Shown one piece after another: positions 25,610 through 35,196 of a stretch of DNA of 64,000 bases. The DNA comes from an uncultured Dehalococcoidia bacterium (GTDB taxonomy: Bacteria > Chloroflexota > Dehalococcoidia > Lucifugimonadales > UBA3495), in NCBI GenBank assembly GCA_951812625.1, contig CATOSP010000004.1:186001-250000 (forward strand), given 5' to 3'. The first letter of the stretch is position 1. Every line of letters begins with the position of its first letter. The notes under the pieces were generated by a model, which made no database searches, was not told the origin of the DNA, and saw only the letters and a list, made by a program, of their open reading frames with translations. A program made the position numbers and the translations under genes.

Positions 25610-26905
25610 CTAGTGCATCTTTATTGACATCCGGCGCAGCCGGTCCGAGTCCTTGGCTTTGAGCCGCGTCAGCGCCGTCGCCTGGTAGGTAAGCACGGAC
25701 ATCGTTCCTTGAAGAGTGATCTTCCTCAAGCCTCGGGCGCAATGTCCCTGGAGGCCGCGGGAATGCTTGAAAGACCGGAATATCCGCTCAATGCTCATCC
25801 GCTGTGCGTAGAGCCTCTTCCAAGCCGTACTGAACCGGGGAAGTGGTCCGAGGACCCGCAGGTTGGTGTCTGGGCTTTCCCAGGTCTCGCTGTCGCAGTG
25901 GGTGATGGCCTTGGTTCCCTGGCCCTTGAGTGGACAGCCTCCAACCTTGCATCTGAACAGATGAGTGCCGGAGTTGGGATTGGTACGGACATATTCCATT
26001 GGCTCCATGCCCATACACACCGGATGCCCGAGTTCGGCGTAGAGTCCGTCGTGGAGGCCGTCTGCTGCTGTCGGCTTCCTCATGTGAATTACCGGGATGA
26101 TGCCCAACCCATAGACGAATTTATGGTTGGCCAGGGAATCGTAGCCCCGGTCGGCCAGCAATGCCCCTGGCTTAAGCCAGGGGAGCCTGTTCTGGACTTC
26201 CTTCAGGACTTTGGGTAGCTGAGTAGAGTCGTTCTCGTTTGCGGGCGTTATCGTGAATCCCAGAGGAATTCCGTGGGTGGCGTCGGAGAGCATATGCATC
26301 TTGTAGCCAAAGGCCCACTCGGTCTTGCCTTCCTTGGTTCTGGAACTGTGCTTAACGCCCCAGCGGGCATCGGGGTCACTGACCGGGTTCCGGTTGGGAT
26401 TGGCGTAGGTCTCGAAAAGGGTTGAGTCTATGGCCACGACTGCGCCGAGTGGCGGAAGCGGTGTTGGTTGCTGGTCCTGCTTGTCCTTGTGGTGCTTGAG
26501 TGTCGGGACAAGGTTTCGGAGTTGGTCAGTGACCTTGAGCAAGCAGTCTTCGACGATGTCGGTATGGTTGGCAAGGCGAGAGACGAACCGGCTGAGGGCG
26601 CTTTCGCTGGGGATATGGTCCCCGAGGCCGCAGAGCTCGCGGACCTCTTGGTTTCCGTGGAGGTATTCGAGGAGAGCGTTGTTATAGCGAATGTTGAGGA
26701 GAAACTTAACGAGGTAGAGCCGCCACATGGTCCGAAGAGGATAACCTGGGCGGCCAGTCTGGTTCTGACGTTGGAGGGCGTCAATAACAGGCTGATCGTC
26801 GAGGCTGTCGAGGACGGCGGCAAGGAACCCTATGCCGCTTTTAGGCGGAGGTTGCGATGGGCGTTGAACAGGCGTGAAAGCCTGTGTACAATGGAACTGC
26901 TCCAC
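25610..26905 (-). CDS. IS1182/IS5-like transposase, DDE type
   Basis: 431 residues, apparently intact. The N-terminus has a DUF772-type domain (GRPGYPLRTMWRLYLVKFLLNIRYNNALLEYLHGN, ELCGLGDHIPSESALSRFVSRL). DDE catalytic blocks follow: VVAIDSTLFETYANP, GFTITPANENDSTQLPKVL, LLADRGYDS, and a late QRMSIERIFRSFKHSRGLQGH carrying the glutamate. An IS1182-like group is most likely. I could not define its terminal repeats; the element must extend a little beyond the gene on both sides. Confidence 0.85.
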   Translation of the reverse strand: MEQFHCTQAFTPVQRPSQPPPKSGIGFLAAVLDSLDDQPVIDALQRQNQTGRPGYPLRTMWRLYLVKFLLNIRYNNALLEYLHGNQEVRELCGLGDHIPSESALSRFVSRLANHTDIVEDCLLKVTDQLRNLVPTLKHHKDKQDQQPTPLPPLGAVVAIDSTLFETYANPNRNPVSDPDARWGVKHSSRTKEGKTEWAFGYKMHMLSDATHGIPLGFTITPANENDSTQLPKVLKEVQNRLPWLKPGALLADRGYDSLANHKFVYGLGIIPVIHMRKPTAADGLHDGLYAELGHPVCMGMEPMEYVRTNPNSGTHLFRCKVGGCPLKGQGTKAITHCDSETWESPDTNLRVLGPLPRFSTAWKRLYAQRMSIERIFRSFKHSRGLQGHCARGLRKITLQGTMSVLTYQATALTRLKAKDSDRLRRMSIKMH

Positions 26906-27183
26906 TAGGAAAGACCACTTCCTTGTGGGGTGCCACAGAGAGCTGCAAACTCATCTGTGGACCGGAGCCGCCAAAAGAAACCTCAACCAAAAGGAGTCTC
27001 AGGCGGCTTCTTCTCTATGGGAACCATTGTACTACATTTCAGGCTCTTTAGCTACGATAACGTATCATTTCCGCCTCTTTTCTAGCAGCCGTCCCAAAGC
27101 GATTATCGTCTCATTCCTGGCGGTAATCGTCACCTATTCTGGAGGCCGCTGAGTTTCGCAATTCTCTCTACTCTCAGTTTGCA
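26906..27183. other. Intergenic region at the island's right edge
   Basis: No gene is supported. GCCGCC near 26968 can pair with GGCGGC near 27003, which is followed by TTCTTCTC. The region ends at the promoter candidate of the gatC-like gene. Confidence 0.4.
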
Positions 27184-27212
27184 TTGACAAGGTTGAGGCA
27201 GCCGGGCAGAAT
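27184..27212 (+). promoter_or_regulatory. Sigma70-like promoter for the amidase operon
   Basis: TTGACA (27184-27189) and CAGAAT (27207-27212) are separated by 17 bases, about 65 bases before the gatC-like start. The -35 is a perfect match and the -10 matches at four of six positions. Confidence 0.5.
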
Positions 27213-27275
27213 TTGGCCATTCTCGACCGCCGGTAGAATCCCCACTTTCGGGGTGACCGGGGAAAGGCGTCTGCA

Positions 27276-27488
27276 ATGCCCGATCTGACGGATTCGGATA
27301 TCCTGGCCCTGGCGAGGGTCGCACGCATCGAAATTCCGACGGAACTTGTGACGGAGGTCGGCTACAGCCTGAACGCGCTGCTGGAGGCGCTTGAGGAGGC
27401 GTCGGGTACGGTCCCGCCGGAGGAGTTGAATACGGTGGAACCCCTGCCTATCGTCATCCCATCGAACCAGACGGCCACGGGAGGGTAA
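27276..27488 (+). CDS. gatC: GatC-like amidotransferase subunit C
   Basis: 70 residues, shorter than the usual 90-100. The pattern LTDSDILALARVARIEIP, then a helix with ALLEALEEASG, then a NTVEPLPIVIP hinge is that of GatC, which wraps around GatA in the tRNA-dependent amidotransferase. The amidase gene follows after two bases, and there is no gatB here. It may therefore serve the tRNA enzyme with a distant gatB, or be a dedicated chaperone-like partner of a catabolic amidase. Confidence 0.75.
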   Translation: MPDLTDSDILALARVARIEIPTELVTEVGYSLNALLEALEEASGTVPPEELNTVEPLPIVIPSNQTATGG

Positions 27489-27490
27489 TC

Positions 27491-28906
27491 ATGGAGAAGT
27501 CACAGATTCCGTTCCTGTCGGCTACGGAGCTATCCGGACTGATCCGCGCCGGGGAGGTCTCTCCGGTGGAAGCGACCCAGGCGTACCTGGACCGGGTCGC
27601 GGCGGTGGACGGTCAGTTGAACTCATACATTACCGTCAGCGGGGACGAGGCGCTGGCCCAGGCCCGGCAGGCGGAGGACGATATCGCCGCCGGGCGGTAC
27701 GCCGGTCCGATGCACGGTATCCCAGTGGCGGTAAAGGACCAGTTCAATACCCAGGGAATCCTCACGACCAACGGCTCGACCATTCACGGCAACTTCGTCC
27801 CGGACGAGGATGCGACGGTCATCGTCAATCTCAAGAAGGCCGGGGCGGTGATCCTGGGGAAACTGAACATGAGCGAATTCGCCAGCGGGGATGCTTTCCA
27901 TCATCCGTATGGCCGCCCGCGGAACCCGTGGGACCTGTCGCGCAACCCTGGAACGTCCAGCAGCGGCAGCGGTGCGGCCACGGCGGCGTTCCTGTGCTCT
28001 ACGTCGCTGGGCGAGGACACCGGCGGGTCCATTCGCGGCCCGGCATCATTCTGCGGGTTGGTGGGGATACGCCCGAGCTGGGGACGGGTGAGCCGATATG
28101 GAGTCTTCGGCGCATCGTGGTCCATGGATACCGTGGGGCCCATTTCGCGGACGACGCAGGACTGCGCCATGACGCTGGCAGCGATCGCCGGACACGACCC
28201 CAAAGACCCGTATACCTGGGACGTGCCAGTGCCCGACTATGTTGGCGCCTTGACCGGGGACATCAGCGGGTTAAAGGTCGGGGTGGTGCAGGAACGGGTC
28301 CACGCGGACGTAGTGGAACCTGACGTGAGGGACGCAGTCGTCAACGCGATAGCCGTGTTGGGTGAACTGGGTGCGACGGTACAGGACGTGGAAATTCCGC
28401 TGATGCCACACTCTTCTGCGATCTCGTCCTGCATCATTGGGGCTGACGCCGCGTCACTGAACCGCCGGGACCTGGAGGAAAACCTGGACCAGTTCGACCA
28501 CAACAACCAGGTGCGGCTGCTGATGGGTACGATTCTCCCGGCGCAAGCCCTTCAGACGGCGTTGAAGCTGCGACAATTACTGCGGCAGCAGATCCTGGAG
28601 GCGCTGGAGAGCGTGGATGTGCTGGTTATGCCAACATCGTCGATACCTGCTCCGCCGATTCCGGACCGAGCGGGTATCAACAGCAAGCAGGAGGTGCTTG
28701 ATGGTTACAAGGGGAGGCGGAGCTATACGTCGCCGTTCAACCTGGCCAACACCCCGGCATTGTCCATAAACTGTGGGTTTACGTCGGAAGGTCTGCCGGT
28801 GGGGTTGCAGATCGCGGGACGTCCATTCAACGAGACGCGGCTGTTCCAGGTCGCCCACACCTACGAGCAGGCAACGGACTGGCATACCCGGCGGCCCGAT
28901 ATCTAG
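27491..28906 (+). CDS. Amidase-signature enzyme (GatA-like)
   Basis: 471 residues with the complete amidase signature. The catalytic lysine is Lys82 (GIPVAVKDQF), the cis-serine lies in RNPGTSSSGSGAA, and the nucleophilic serine in LGEDTGGSIRGPASFCG. Ser-cisSer-Lys amidases hydrolyse carboxamides; GatA-type members release ammonia from glutamine for tRNA amidation. The GatC-like gene directly upstream favours a GatA-related role, but many such pairs are catabolic amidases. Intact; followed by a terminator. Confidence 0.9.
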   Translation: MEKSQIPFLSATELSGLIRAGEVSPVEATQAYLDRVAAVDGQLNSYITVSGDEALAQARQAEDDIAAGRYAGPMHGIPVAVKDQFNTQGILTTNGSTIHGNFVPDEDATVIVNLKKAGAVILGKLNMSEFASGDAFHHPYGRPRNPWDLSRNPGTSSSGSGAATAAFLCSTSLGEDTGGSIRGPASFCGLVGIRPSWGRVSRYGVFGASWSMDTVGPISRTTQDCAMTLAAIAGHDPKDPYTWDVPVPDYVGALTGDISGLKVGVVQERVHADVVEPDVRDAVVNAIAVLGELGATVQDVEIPLMPHSSAISSCIIGADAASLNRRDLEENLDQFDHNNQVRLLMGTILPAQALQTALKLRQLLRQQILEALESVDVLVMPTSSIPAPPIPDRAGINSKQEVLDGYKGRRSYTSPFNLANTPALSINCGFTSEGLPVGLQIAGRPFNETRLFQVAHTYEQATDWHTRRPDI

Positions 28907-28955
28907 GTCGAACCTACAGTCCTTAACACCAGACACCTGGAGAAACCGGGCAGAG

Positions 28956-28978
28956 GGCCGCAGTTTCCTGCGGCCTTT
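28956..28978 (+). terminator. Intrinsic terminator after the amidase gene
   Basis: GGCCGCAG (28956-28963) pairs with CTGCGGCC (28968-28975) around a TTTC loop and is followed by TTT. It lies 50 bases after the amidase stop codon. Confidence 0.75.
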
Positions 28979-29299
28979 CCGTGGTATTGTGCTGCGAGTC
29001 TGCGCCACTATTTCAGGCCGCTAGATGCTGGTCCGATCGGGTCTCGCAGCAGATACAGCTCCGGATCCGACTGCCACGGGCCCCTTTGTTCGGTCTTTGG
29101 CGGTACGATCACAGTGACAGCCTTCGCCGGACAATCACCAGCATTGTTGCCTTCGTATCCTTTGTCGGTTGCCACTCAGCCAGCCTCTACGCTATCTAGT
29201 GAGGGTATCGCCGGGGTACACCCGCCGCCACCGGGACCTGCTTGTTTCGTACCGTTCGATCGTCCTCCTTGCACCACACATCTGCCTTAGCGCAACGCC

Positions 29300-29473
29300 C
29301 TACTCTCTGCACTGCTCCCATGCCCTGCTCTCCAACGCGCGGATGAATCTATCGTCGATTCCTACTAGCTCGAGAGCCTGATTCAGGGACATTTCCAGCA
29401 CCTGGTGAAGGGCGTCCTCGGTGTATCGGTGGCTATCGAGTTTGCCCATGGCTCTGAGGTCGCGGTAGTCCAT
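29300..29473 (-). pseudogene. C-terminal gene remnant of unknown family
   Basis: A 57-residue frame (MDYRDLRAMGKLDSHRYTED, then QALELVGIDDRFIRALESRA) reads like the helical end of a larger enzyme. The same frame extends upstream (FPLWYAPRKS) to a stop without another good start, suggesting 5' truncation. I do not recognise the parent family. The rest of 28979-29668 shows no gene. Confidence 0.35.
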
Positions 29474-29668
29474 GGATTTGCGTGGGGCATACCAAAGAGG
29501 GAATGTGCGGTGGGGTCAGCCTCACTCTTTGTCCGGTTGCTCGCCAGAATAGCGGCTTGATGATGGTATCCCTGGCACGTAGACTGATGCACGAGAGTCA
29601 TGACAAGGTTTACAGGTCATCCAGGCGCTTCGAGAACAGGGTTAGAACCAGAGTCCCAGGAGGAATTC

Positions 29669-30835
29669 ATGGTTGAAACGAAAGATGCCATCGAGATGTA
29701 CTTTCACTCGCAACAACCCTATACCTACATCAAGGAGGAGGACATCTCCCAGTACAGGTCGGGCAGGATCGACTTTCCCAACACGTACTTCGACCCGGAA
29801 AAGGCGCACGTACTGTACAACCAGTACCACGAGCAGTATTCCCTGGCCGACGAAGAAGGCATAGACGGGATAATGACCAACGAGCATCACGCCTCCTACT
29901 GGAACATGAAGCCCTCGGCCAACCTAGACGCAGCGGTCATCAGCAAGGTGACGAAGAACACCAAGATAGCCATTTTAGGCAACATCATCCCGGTAAACGA
30001 CCCGGTGCGAATGGCTGAGGAACTGGCCATGCTGGACTGCTATTCCGGAGGACGGCTGGTCTCCGGGTTTGTAAGGGGAGGAGCGGTGGAGACCCTGATG
30101 GCCGGCCTGGACCCCACCGAGAACCGGGAACGGTTCGAGGAGGCCCACGACCTCATCATCAAGTGCTGGACGGAACCTGGACCCTTCCGATGGGAGGGCA
30201 AGTACTACCACCACCGAGTGGTCAACCCGTGGGTGCTGCCGGTACAACAACCCCATCCCCCTGTCTGGTTTCCCGGCGGGAGCAGCCCTGAGAGCGTTAT
30301 CTGGGCGGCAAGCCGCGGCTATACCTATGTCAACCTCGGGGCGTTGATGGACCTGACCCTGGAATTGAAGCAGGTATACATCGATACCGCCAACGAGGTC
30401 GGGTTCAAGCCGGGTCCGGAGCACTTCGGCTATCAATTGCGGGCGGTTGTAGCAGACACCGACGAAAAGGCCCAGGAAATCGGAAAGGGCTTCCTGTGGA
30501 ATGGCGATCACCGGATGCGCGGGCCCAGGGAGCACAACGATCCCCCGGGTTACCAATCGGCGGTAGCAACCCAGCTAAGCAGGAGGCGCGCCGGTGGCCC
30601 CGGGGCGCGAATGACCTACGAGCAACTCCAGGAAGTGGGCGCGATTGTAGTGGGCAGTCCGGAGACCGTGACCAAGAAGTTGACCCAGACCATCAAGAGC
30701 CTCAATCCGGGGTACCTGATCCTGATAGGAAGCGACGGGAACATAAGACACGAGGACGTGATGCGGTCGGTCCAACTCCTGGGCCGGGAAGTATTGCCCG
30801 CCCTCAAGGAAATCGAGCTGCAACCCTACCAGTGA
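29669..30835 (+). CDS. LLM-class flavin-dependent oxidoreductase
   Basis: 388 residues from the ATG at 29669, eight bases after AGGAGG; an upstream ATG at 29600 lacks a site. Luciferase-like features are DEEGIDGIMTNEHHASYWNMKPS, AILGNIIPVNDPVRMAEELAMLDCYSGGRLVSGFVRG and FRWEGKYYHHR. The C-terminus has VVGSPETVTKKL and GYLILIG. Such enzymes use reduced FMN or F420 to oxidise small organic substrates in the cytoplasm. Substrate unknown. A second member lies at 41197. Confidence 0.9.
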   Translation: MVETKDAIEMYFHSQQPYTYIKEEDISQYRSGRIDFPNTYFDPEKAHVLYNQYHEQYSLADEEGIDGIMTNEHHASYWNMKPSANLDAAVISKVTKNTKIAILGNIIPVNDPVRMAEELAMLDCYSGGRLVSGFVRGGAVETLMAGLDPTENRERFEEAHDLIIKCWTEPGPFRWEGKYYHHRVVNPWVLPVQQPHPPVWFPGGSSPESVIWAASRGYTYVNLGALMDLTLELKQVYIDTANEVGFKPGPEHFGYQLRAVVADTDEKAQEIGKGFLWNGDHRMRGPREHNDPPGYQSAVATQLSRRRAGGPGARMTYEQLQEVGAIVVGSPETVTKKLTQTIKSLNPGYLILIGSDGNIRHEDVMRSVQLLGREVLPALKEIELQPYQ

Positions 30836-31145
30836 CCATCGGAGACGGAGGCTGTGGATTGCTGTCCTGTTCAGGCTGGGTCTACTGCTTCGCCATCTGA
30901 ACCAGCCCCTAACTGGTCCGTCCCACTCGATGGAGGGAAGTGGGCACGCCGTGGCTAACTCCGTACTGTCCGAGTAGGCTAGCCATGAAGTGCGGGGGCG
31001 CGCAATGGCGTACACACCAACAATAGCCCCTCTATGTCCGTACAGGCCCCCCGAGGCCAAACCCCGTGCCATGCGCGGTCACCATGCACGCCGGGAAAGG
31101 CTTGAACAAATCACCAACGGTCCAGTACGGAGTTATGGCGTCGAC
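30836..31145. other. Convergent intergenic region
   Basis: It lies between the LLM gene and the reverse-strand molybdopterin oxidoreductase gene. I see no gene and no strong hairpin. Confidence 0.4.
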
Positions 31146-32186
31146 TCACGTCAGAGGAACAGGCGGCTGCCACCATTTCCCGGTGTCGTTGACGTTAACG
31201 GAGTCCACCCACTTAACCCACTCAAAGCCGCGTTTGCCGGGGGCTACCAGTCGCACCGGGAAGCCGTGTCCGTGCGAGATTGGCTCACCGCCGACGTGGG
31301 TGGCCAACAGGTACTGATCGGCCTCTGTGAGCGAGAACCTCCGCTGGTAGCCCGTCACGGAGCGCACGGTGACACTACCTGCGCCGGACTCCACTCCTGC
31401 AGATTCCAAGATTTTCTTGAGGGGTATTCCCTCCCATTCCTGGGTGGAGTGCCAGCCTCCGGTGCAGTCCAGAACGGCGGTGACCCTTTCACGGCTGCGG
31501 GCCAGGTGTGTCAACTCAAAGACCATGTCATGTCGGACCATTCCCGAAACATTCAAGCGCCAGGTGTCCCTGTCGACCGGGGCCGGGTCATCGTTCAACC
31601 AAGACGTGGTCGGGAAGCCGTTCCCGCCGAAGCTCCCTCGCTCGTATGAGCCAGTAAACCGCCTGTTCTCTCCGGGAAGCTCCAAGGCATCGGCTGCAAG
31701 CTCACCCGCGCGCCAAAGAGCAAGGCCGGCGACACTGAGGCCAGCGAGTCTCAGAAATGACCGCCGCTCGACCCAGAAACGAGGGCGCAGCGTCCACGAG
31801 TGGGCTACCGTATGCCATACGACGAAGGGGGAAAGGAACAGGGACAGGTATATGTGCCAACTGACCCCACTGATCCGCAGGTATGCGAAGTATCCGCCGT
31901 GACTCCAACCTATTCCCAGGGCAAGAGCAGCAAGGAGCAACAGGAATATGGCGATGGAACCAAGGAGCAGGGCTGGCCTGCGTTTCCACCGGACCTTGCT
32001 GGTCAGAGGTATGAGGACATTGCGGCCCTTCCAAAAGAGCAGAGCCACGAGGGCAAACCCGGAAACGCGGTGCAGGTGGAAGGCAATCGCCCAGTCCGGA
32101 GAGCTTCCCATGAGGCCCAGGAAGCCGGTCAACAGGGAGAGGCCACCCATGATCAGGATGAAAACGTTGGCCCACGGATACGCCAT
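31146..32186 (-). CDS. Membrane-anchored molybdopterin oxidoreductase (sulfite-oxidase fold)
   Basis: About 346 residues from the ATG at 32186, preceded by AGGA; a more distant in-frame start gives an unlikely leader. The N-terminal half has four hydrophobic spans with His residues in HLHRVSG, WHIYLSLFLSPFVVWHTVAHSW, as in heme b-binding membrane domains. An Arg-rich RRSFLRLAG follows, resembling a Tat-like motif at the membrane exit. The C-terminal half is the sulfite-oxidase-type molybdopterin fold with the cofactor cysteine in VLDCTGGWHSTQEWEGIPL and GHGFPVRLVAPGKRGFEWVKWV. It probably couples a quinone/heme relay to a periplasmic Mo enzyme in one chain. Confidence 0.85.
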   Translation of the reverse strand: MAYPWANVFILIMGGLSLLTGFLGLMGSSPDWAIAFHLHRVSGFALVALLFWKGRNVLIPLTSKVRWKRRPALLLGSIAIFLLLLAALALGIGWSHGGYFAYLRISGVSWHIYLSLFLSPFVVWHTVAHSWTLRPRFWVERRSFLRLAGLSVAGLALWRAGELAADALELPGENRRFTGSYERGSFGGNGFPTTSWLNDDPAPVDRDTWRLNVSGMVRHDMVFELTHLARSRERVTAVLDCTGGWHSTQEWEGIPLKKILESAGVESGAGSVTVRSVTGYQRRFSLTEADQYLLATHVGGEPISHGHGFPVRLVAPGKRGFEWVKWVDSVNVNDTGKWWQPPVPLT

Positions 32187-32662
32187 TTCGCTATCCTGTT
32201 GGAGGTTACAAACTGATTTACGTCCCCCAGGCCCGGGCGGTTTCAGAGCGGAGACCATGGGAAGGAGGCACAAGCCTCATGACTACAAGAACGGGCCTCA
32301 CTGCAACATTAGGGTCTGACGTTGGAGTTGGAGTGGCCGCCGGTGCACGCGCTAGAACAACGTTGGCCCTGCAGGTAGGAGTGCTGCGCCGTTGCCGCAG
32401 GACTGGACACAGGCGAACCCCTGAGATCAGGGGAGCAACGTCGAAGACAACTAACCGCGTCAGCAGGGCAGGCCTGTCGGTAACGACCGTGCCTTAGTCT
32501 CGAGCACCCGCCAGTGGAGGTTGCCTACTGGGTGCCCGTCTCCGGATGCGCAAATGAACGACCAATAGGGGGAATTCGCCTGCTGAAATGGCTCTCGATT
32601 CTTGGACTTATTCCCCAAAGACAGATACTTCACCCTCTGACAAGAGGCCGGATGGAACCTCC
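32187..32662. other. Intergenic region
   Basis: It lies between two reverse-strand genes and should contain the promoter of the molybdopterin oxidoreductase. No gene or clear regulatory structure is seen. Confidence 0.4.
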
Positions 32663-33523
32663 CTAGTTTCCTTTTTCCGTTGCTCCGGGCTCTGTCAGTC
32701 GTTCGCTCAATTCCCAAAGGCCTGAGGCCAGACCAGCATCGTAACTTAGAGAGGAGGACGACACGGCACGGGAGTCCACAAAAAACTTGCCAGTAATGCC
32801 CTCGACTTCGGGCGAGGCCGCCAGGTAAATCAACGTCTCCGATCCCCTAGTGGCATCGACGCCCCGGACGCCGATAAAGAAGTTGACCACACGGCCCAGA
32901 AGGCCGTTGTCCCGTGCTATGTTGGTGCGAACCAGGCCGGGATGAAGGGCGTTGACCGTCACACTCGAACCTTCGAGTCGTCGCGCCAGTTCGTAGGTGA
33001 ACAGGATGTTGCAGAGCTTGGAGCGTCCGTATGCCCGGTAGCCGCGATTGCTTCCGGGTCTGGCCAAGTCCTCCAGACGCAGGTTGCCAGCCGAAAAGTG
33101 GGAACTGGATGAGACGTTGACGATTCGGGCCGGTGCAGAATCTTTCAGCAGGTCCAGAAGCAATGTTGTCAACAGGAAATAGCCCAGGTGATTCAGGGCG
33201 AAAGTCATTTCAATGCCGTCAACACTGCGGCGATTGGAAAGAAATATGGCACCGGCGTTATTCACCAGAACATCCATCCTCTGCATTTGCTGCTTCACCT
33301 GGTCTGCGAGCCTGCGCACATCTCCTTGGGAAGACATGTCAGCGAGCAGGTAACGTACTTCACCGTTGCCCGTGTCTCCTATGATTCGATCTACCGCCAC
33401 GGAAGTTTTCGCGTCGTTCCGGCCTACGATCACCACAGTTGCACCCAAACGAGCCAGTTCCGACGCGGCCGCATATCCGATACCGTCACTGCCACCAGTT
33501 ATCAGGCAAGTCTTCCCTTCCAT
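32663..33523 (-). CDS. Short-chain dehydrogenase/reductase (retinol-dehydrogenase-like)
   Basis: 286 residues. The NAD(P) motif is TGGSDGIG near the N-terminus, with NNAG at the end of strand 4. The catalytic serine lies in VNVSSSSHFSAG and the Tyr-Lys pair in YGRSKLCN; NALHPGLVRTNIA follows. These are classical SDR features, closest to retinol-dehydrogenase-like members. It reduces or oxidises a carbonyl/alcohol with NADP(H). The start has no striking ribosome site. Confidence 0.9.
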   Translation of the reverse strand: MEGKTCLITGGSDGIGYAAASELARLGATVVIVGRNDAKTSVAVDRIIGDTGNGEVRYLLADMSSQGDVRRLADQVKQQMQRMDVLVNNAGAIFLSNRRSVDGIEMTFALNHLGYFLLTTLLLDLLKDSAPARIVNVSSSSHFSAGNLRLEDLARPGSNRGYRAYGRSKLCNILFTYELARRLEGSSVTVNALHPGLVRTNIARDNGLLGRVVNFFIGVRGVDATRGSETLIYLAASPEVEGITGKFFVDSRAVSSSSLSYDAGLASGLWELSERLTEPGATEKGN

Positions 33524-33829
33524 GATCCAGGATTCTATCGCAGGTCTCTTGGCGGGGCCAGGATCGGGACGCTAACCCTCATTGATGAACGACAACCGGG
33601 CTTGTTGCTGGTGTCAACTTGTATCTCAACAAAGATATGGGACAATTCCTTTACCCGTTAGTTTCAGGTGCGGCAGACCGAAGTCGACCGGCTTGTGGCT
33701 GACCCGAGAACAGCTACGATGGCCGCATATGTTTCGACTCAGCCCGGACCGTTGCCGGCGCCCACAAGCCCTAAGCTTCTGAGCCGGGGCCCCTGTCATT
33801 CGAGGGCTGCGCGGGCGTAACGGACGTCG
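33524..33829. other. Divergent intergenic region
   Basis: It is shared upstream region of the SDR (reverse) and MidA-type (forward) genes. Promoters are expected here, but none stands out. Confidence 0.4.
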
Positions 33830-35050
33830 ATGAGCTTGCTTGAGAAGCCAGGGAATCCTAGCGGTTTCGGAGGGATGATGTTGCGCTCAGCGGTTGAACA
33901 AGAGATCAGAGACTTAATTCGGAAGGATGGGCGAATTACATTCGCCCAGTTCATGCAGACCTGCCTGTACTCGCCGAGTGGAGGGTTTTATTCTGCTCGG
34001 GACAACGGGATCAACACCCATTTCGGGACCTCTTCCATGACTCACCCAGTTTTTGGCGCCCTGATAGCACAGCAACTGAAGCAGATGTGGCGTCTCCTCG
34101 GAGAACCTCCCGTTTTCCATGTGATCGAGGTGGGTGCGGGCGACGGCGCCTTAGCCCAATCCATCGTGGATGCCTGCCGGCGATTGCCCCCCCGATTCGC
34201 CCAGGCGATCTGCTATGTCGCTGCCGACTATGAGCCTGGATGGCCCCAGTCACCTGACCATGCCCTTGGGTGGGCTGGTGAGACCGGAGATAGGATATCC
34301 CCAGGGAGGCAGGACCCGGCCTCGGGAATCCAACGAGTCAAGACCGAGGGACTTCAGGCGTTCCGAAAGATCGTTGGCTGCATCCTGTGTAACGAGTTGA
34401 TCGATAACTTCCCCGTGCACCGGTTCGCCATCAAGGGTGGAAGGGTCAAGGAAGTATTTGTCACTACCGAAGGGGGGAAACTCACCGAAGTCCTAGACGA
34501 GCCATCCTCGCATCGCATCGAAGAGAGGCTGACCAGCCTGGGCTTGGCATTGCCCGAAGGGTATCGCGGTGAGGTGAACCTGGGCATTGAGGACTGGACT
34601 AGCCAGCTTTCCAGTGCGTTAGACCGTGGGTTTGTTATCACTATCGACTACGGCCAACTAGCCACCGATCTCTATTCTCTCCAGAATACACAGGGTACAC
34701 TGGTCTGCTTCAATCGGCACACAATCAGCAGCGACCCGTACGAGCACATCGGGCATCAGGACATCACCTGCCAGGTGGACTTCACGTCCCTCATGCGAGC
34801 GGGTGAGCGGCACGGTTTGGTCACTGTAGGGTACACACTGCAGAGCCAATTCCTGACGAACCTCGGCTTCTCCTCGTTCCTCGATGCCCTCCAGGAGCAG
34901 GACATGTCCGCCGCCCGGATGGAGTTGAGCCGCATCGCCATGATGACGCTGGTAAACCCGGACGAGTATGGCGACTTCAAAGTGCTCGCCCAAGTTAAAG
35001 GGAACGGGCTGGAAACAGACCTCCTAGGATTTCAGGACCAGGAACCATAA
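33830..35050 (+). CDS. MidA/NDUFAF7-type SAM-dependent methyltransferase (DUF185)
   Basis: 406 residues. Family blocks are FAQFMQTCLYSPSGGFYS, the SAM motif VIEVGAGDGALAQSIVDAC, CILCNELIDNFPVHRF, FVITIDYG, and HIGHQDITCQVDFTSLMRAGERHGL. NDUFAF7 methylates an arginine of respiratory complex I in mitochondria; bacterial members are thought to modify protein arginines but are little studied. Tandem ATGs at 33875/33878 after GGAGGG are possible alternative starts to 33830. It is monocistronic. Confidence 0.9.
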   Translation: MSLLEKPGNPSGFGGMMLRSAVEQEIRDLIRKDGRITFAQFMQTCLYSPSGGFYSARDNGINTHFGTSSMTHPVFGALIAQQLKQMWRLLGEPPVFHVIEVGAGDGALAQSIVDACRRLPPRFAQAICYVAADYEPGWPQSPDHALGWAGETGDRISPGRQDPASGIQRVKTEGLQAFRKIVGCILCNELIDNFPVHRFAIKGGRVKEVFVTTEGGKLTEVLDEPSSHRIEERLTSLGLALPEGYRGEVNLGIEDWTSQLSSALDRGFVITIDYGQLATDLYSLQNTQGTLVCFNRHTISSDPYEHIGHQDITCQVDFTSLMRAGERHGLVTVGYTLQSQFLTNLGFSSFLDALQEQDMSAARMELSRIAMMTLVNPDEYGDFKVLAQVKGNGLETDLLGFQDQEP

Positions 35051-35196
35051 CGGGCATAACACATTTCCCCGCCACAGATGCGTTACGTCCTCACTGCCCC
35101 GGAAAAGGAAGGGGGCAGAGAAATGCCCTCGGCTCCGTCCTCTAATCTGATAGCGACACAGCCAAGGGCAATGAATCCGTTCCACTGGGGCGAATT

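Noticed and set aside
15359-27163. A 14-base match (AATTGCGAAACTCA) in inverted orientation at both ends of the accessory island, looking like attachment sites
   Set aside because: A match of this length in two places of a 64-kb window is expected by chance, and the flanks do not extend the similarity.
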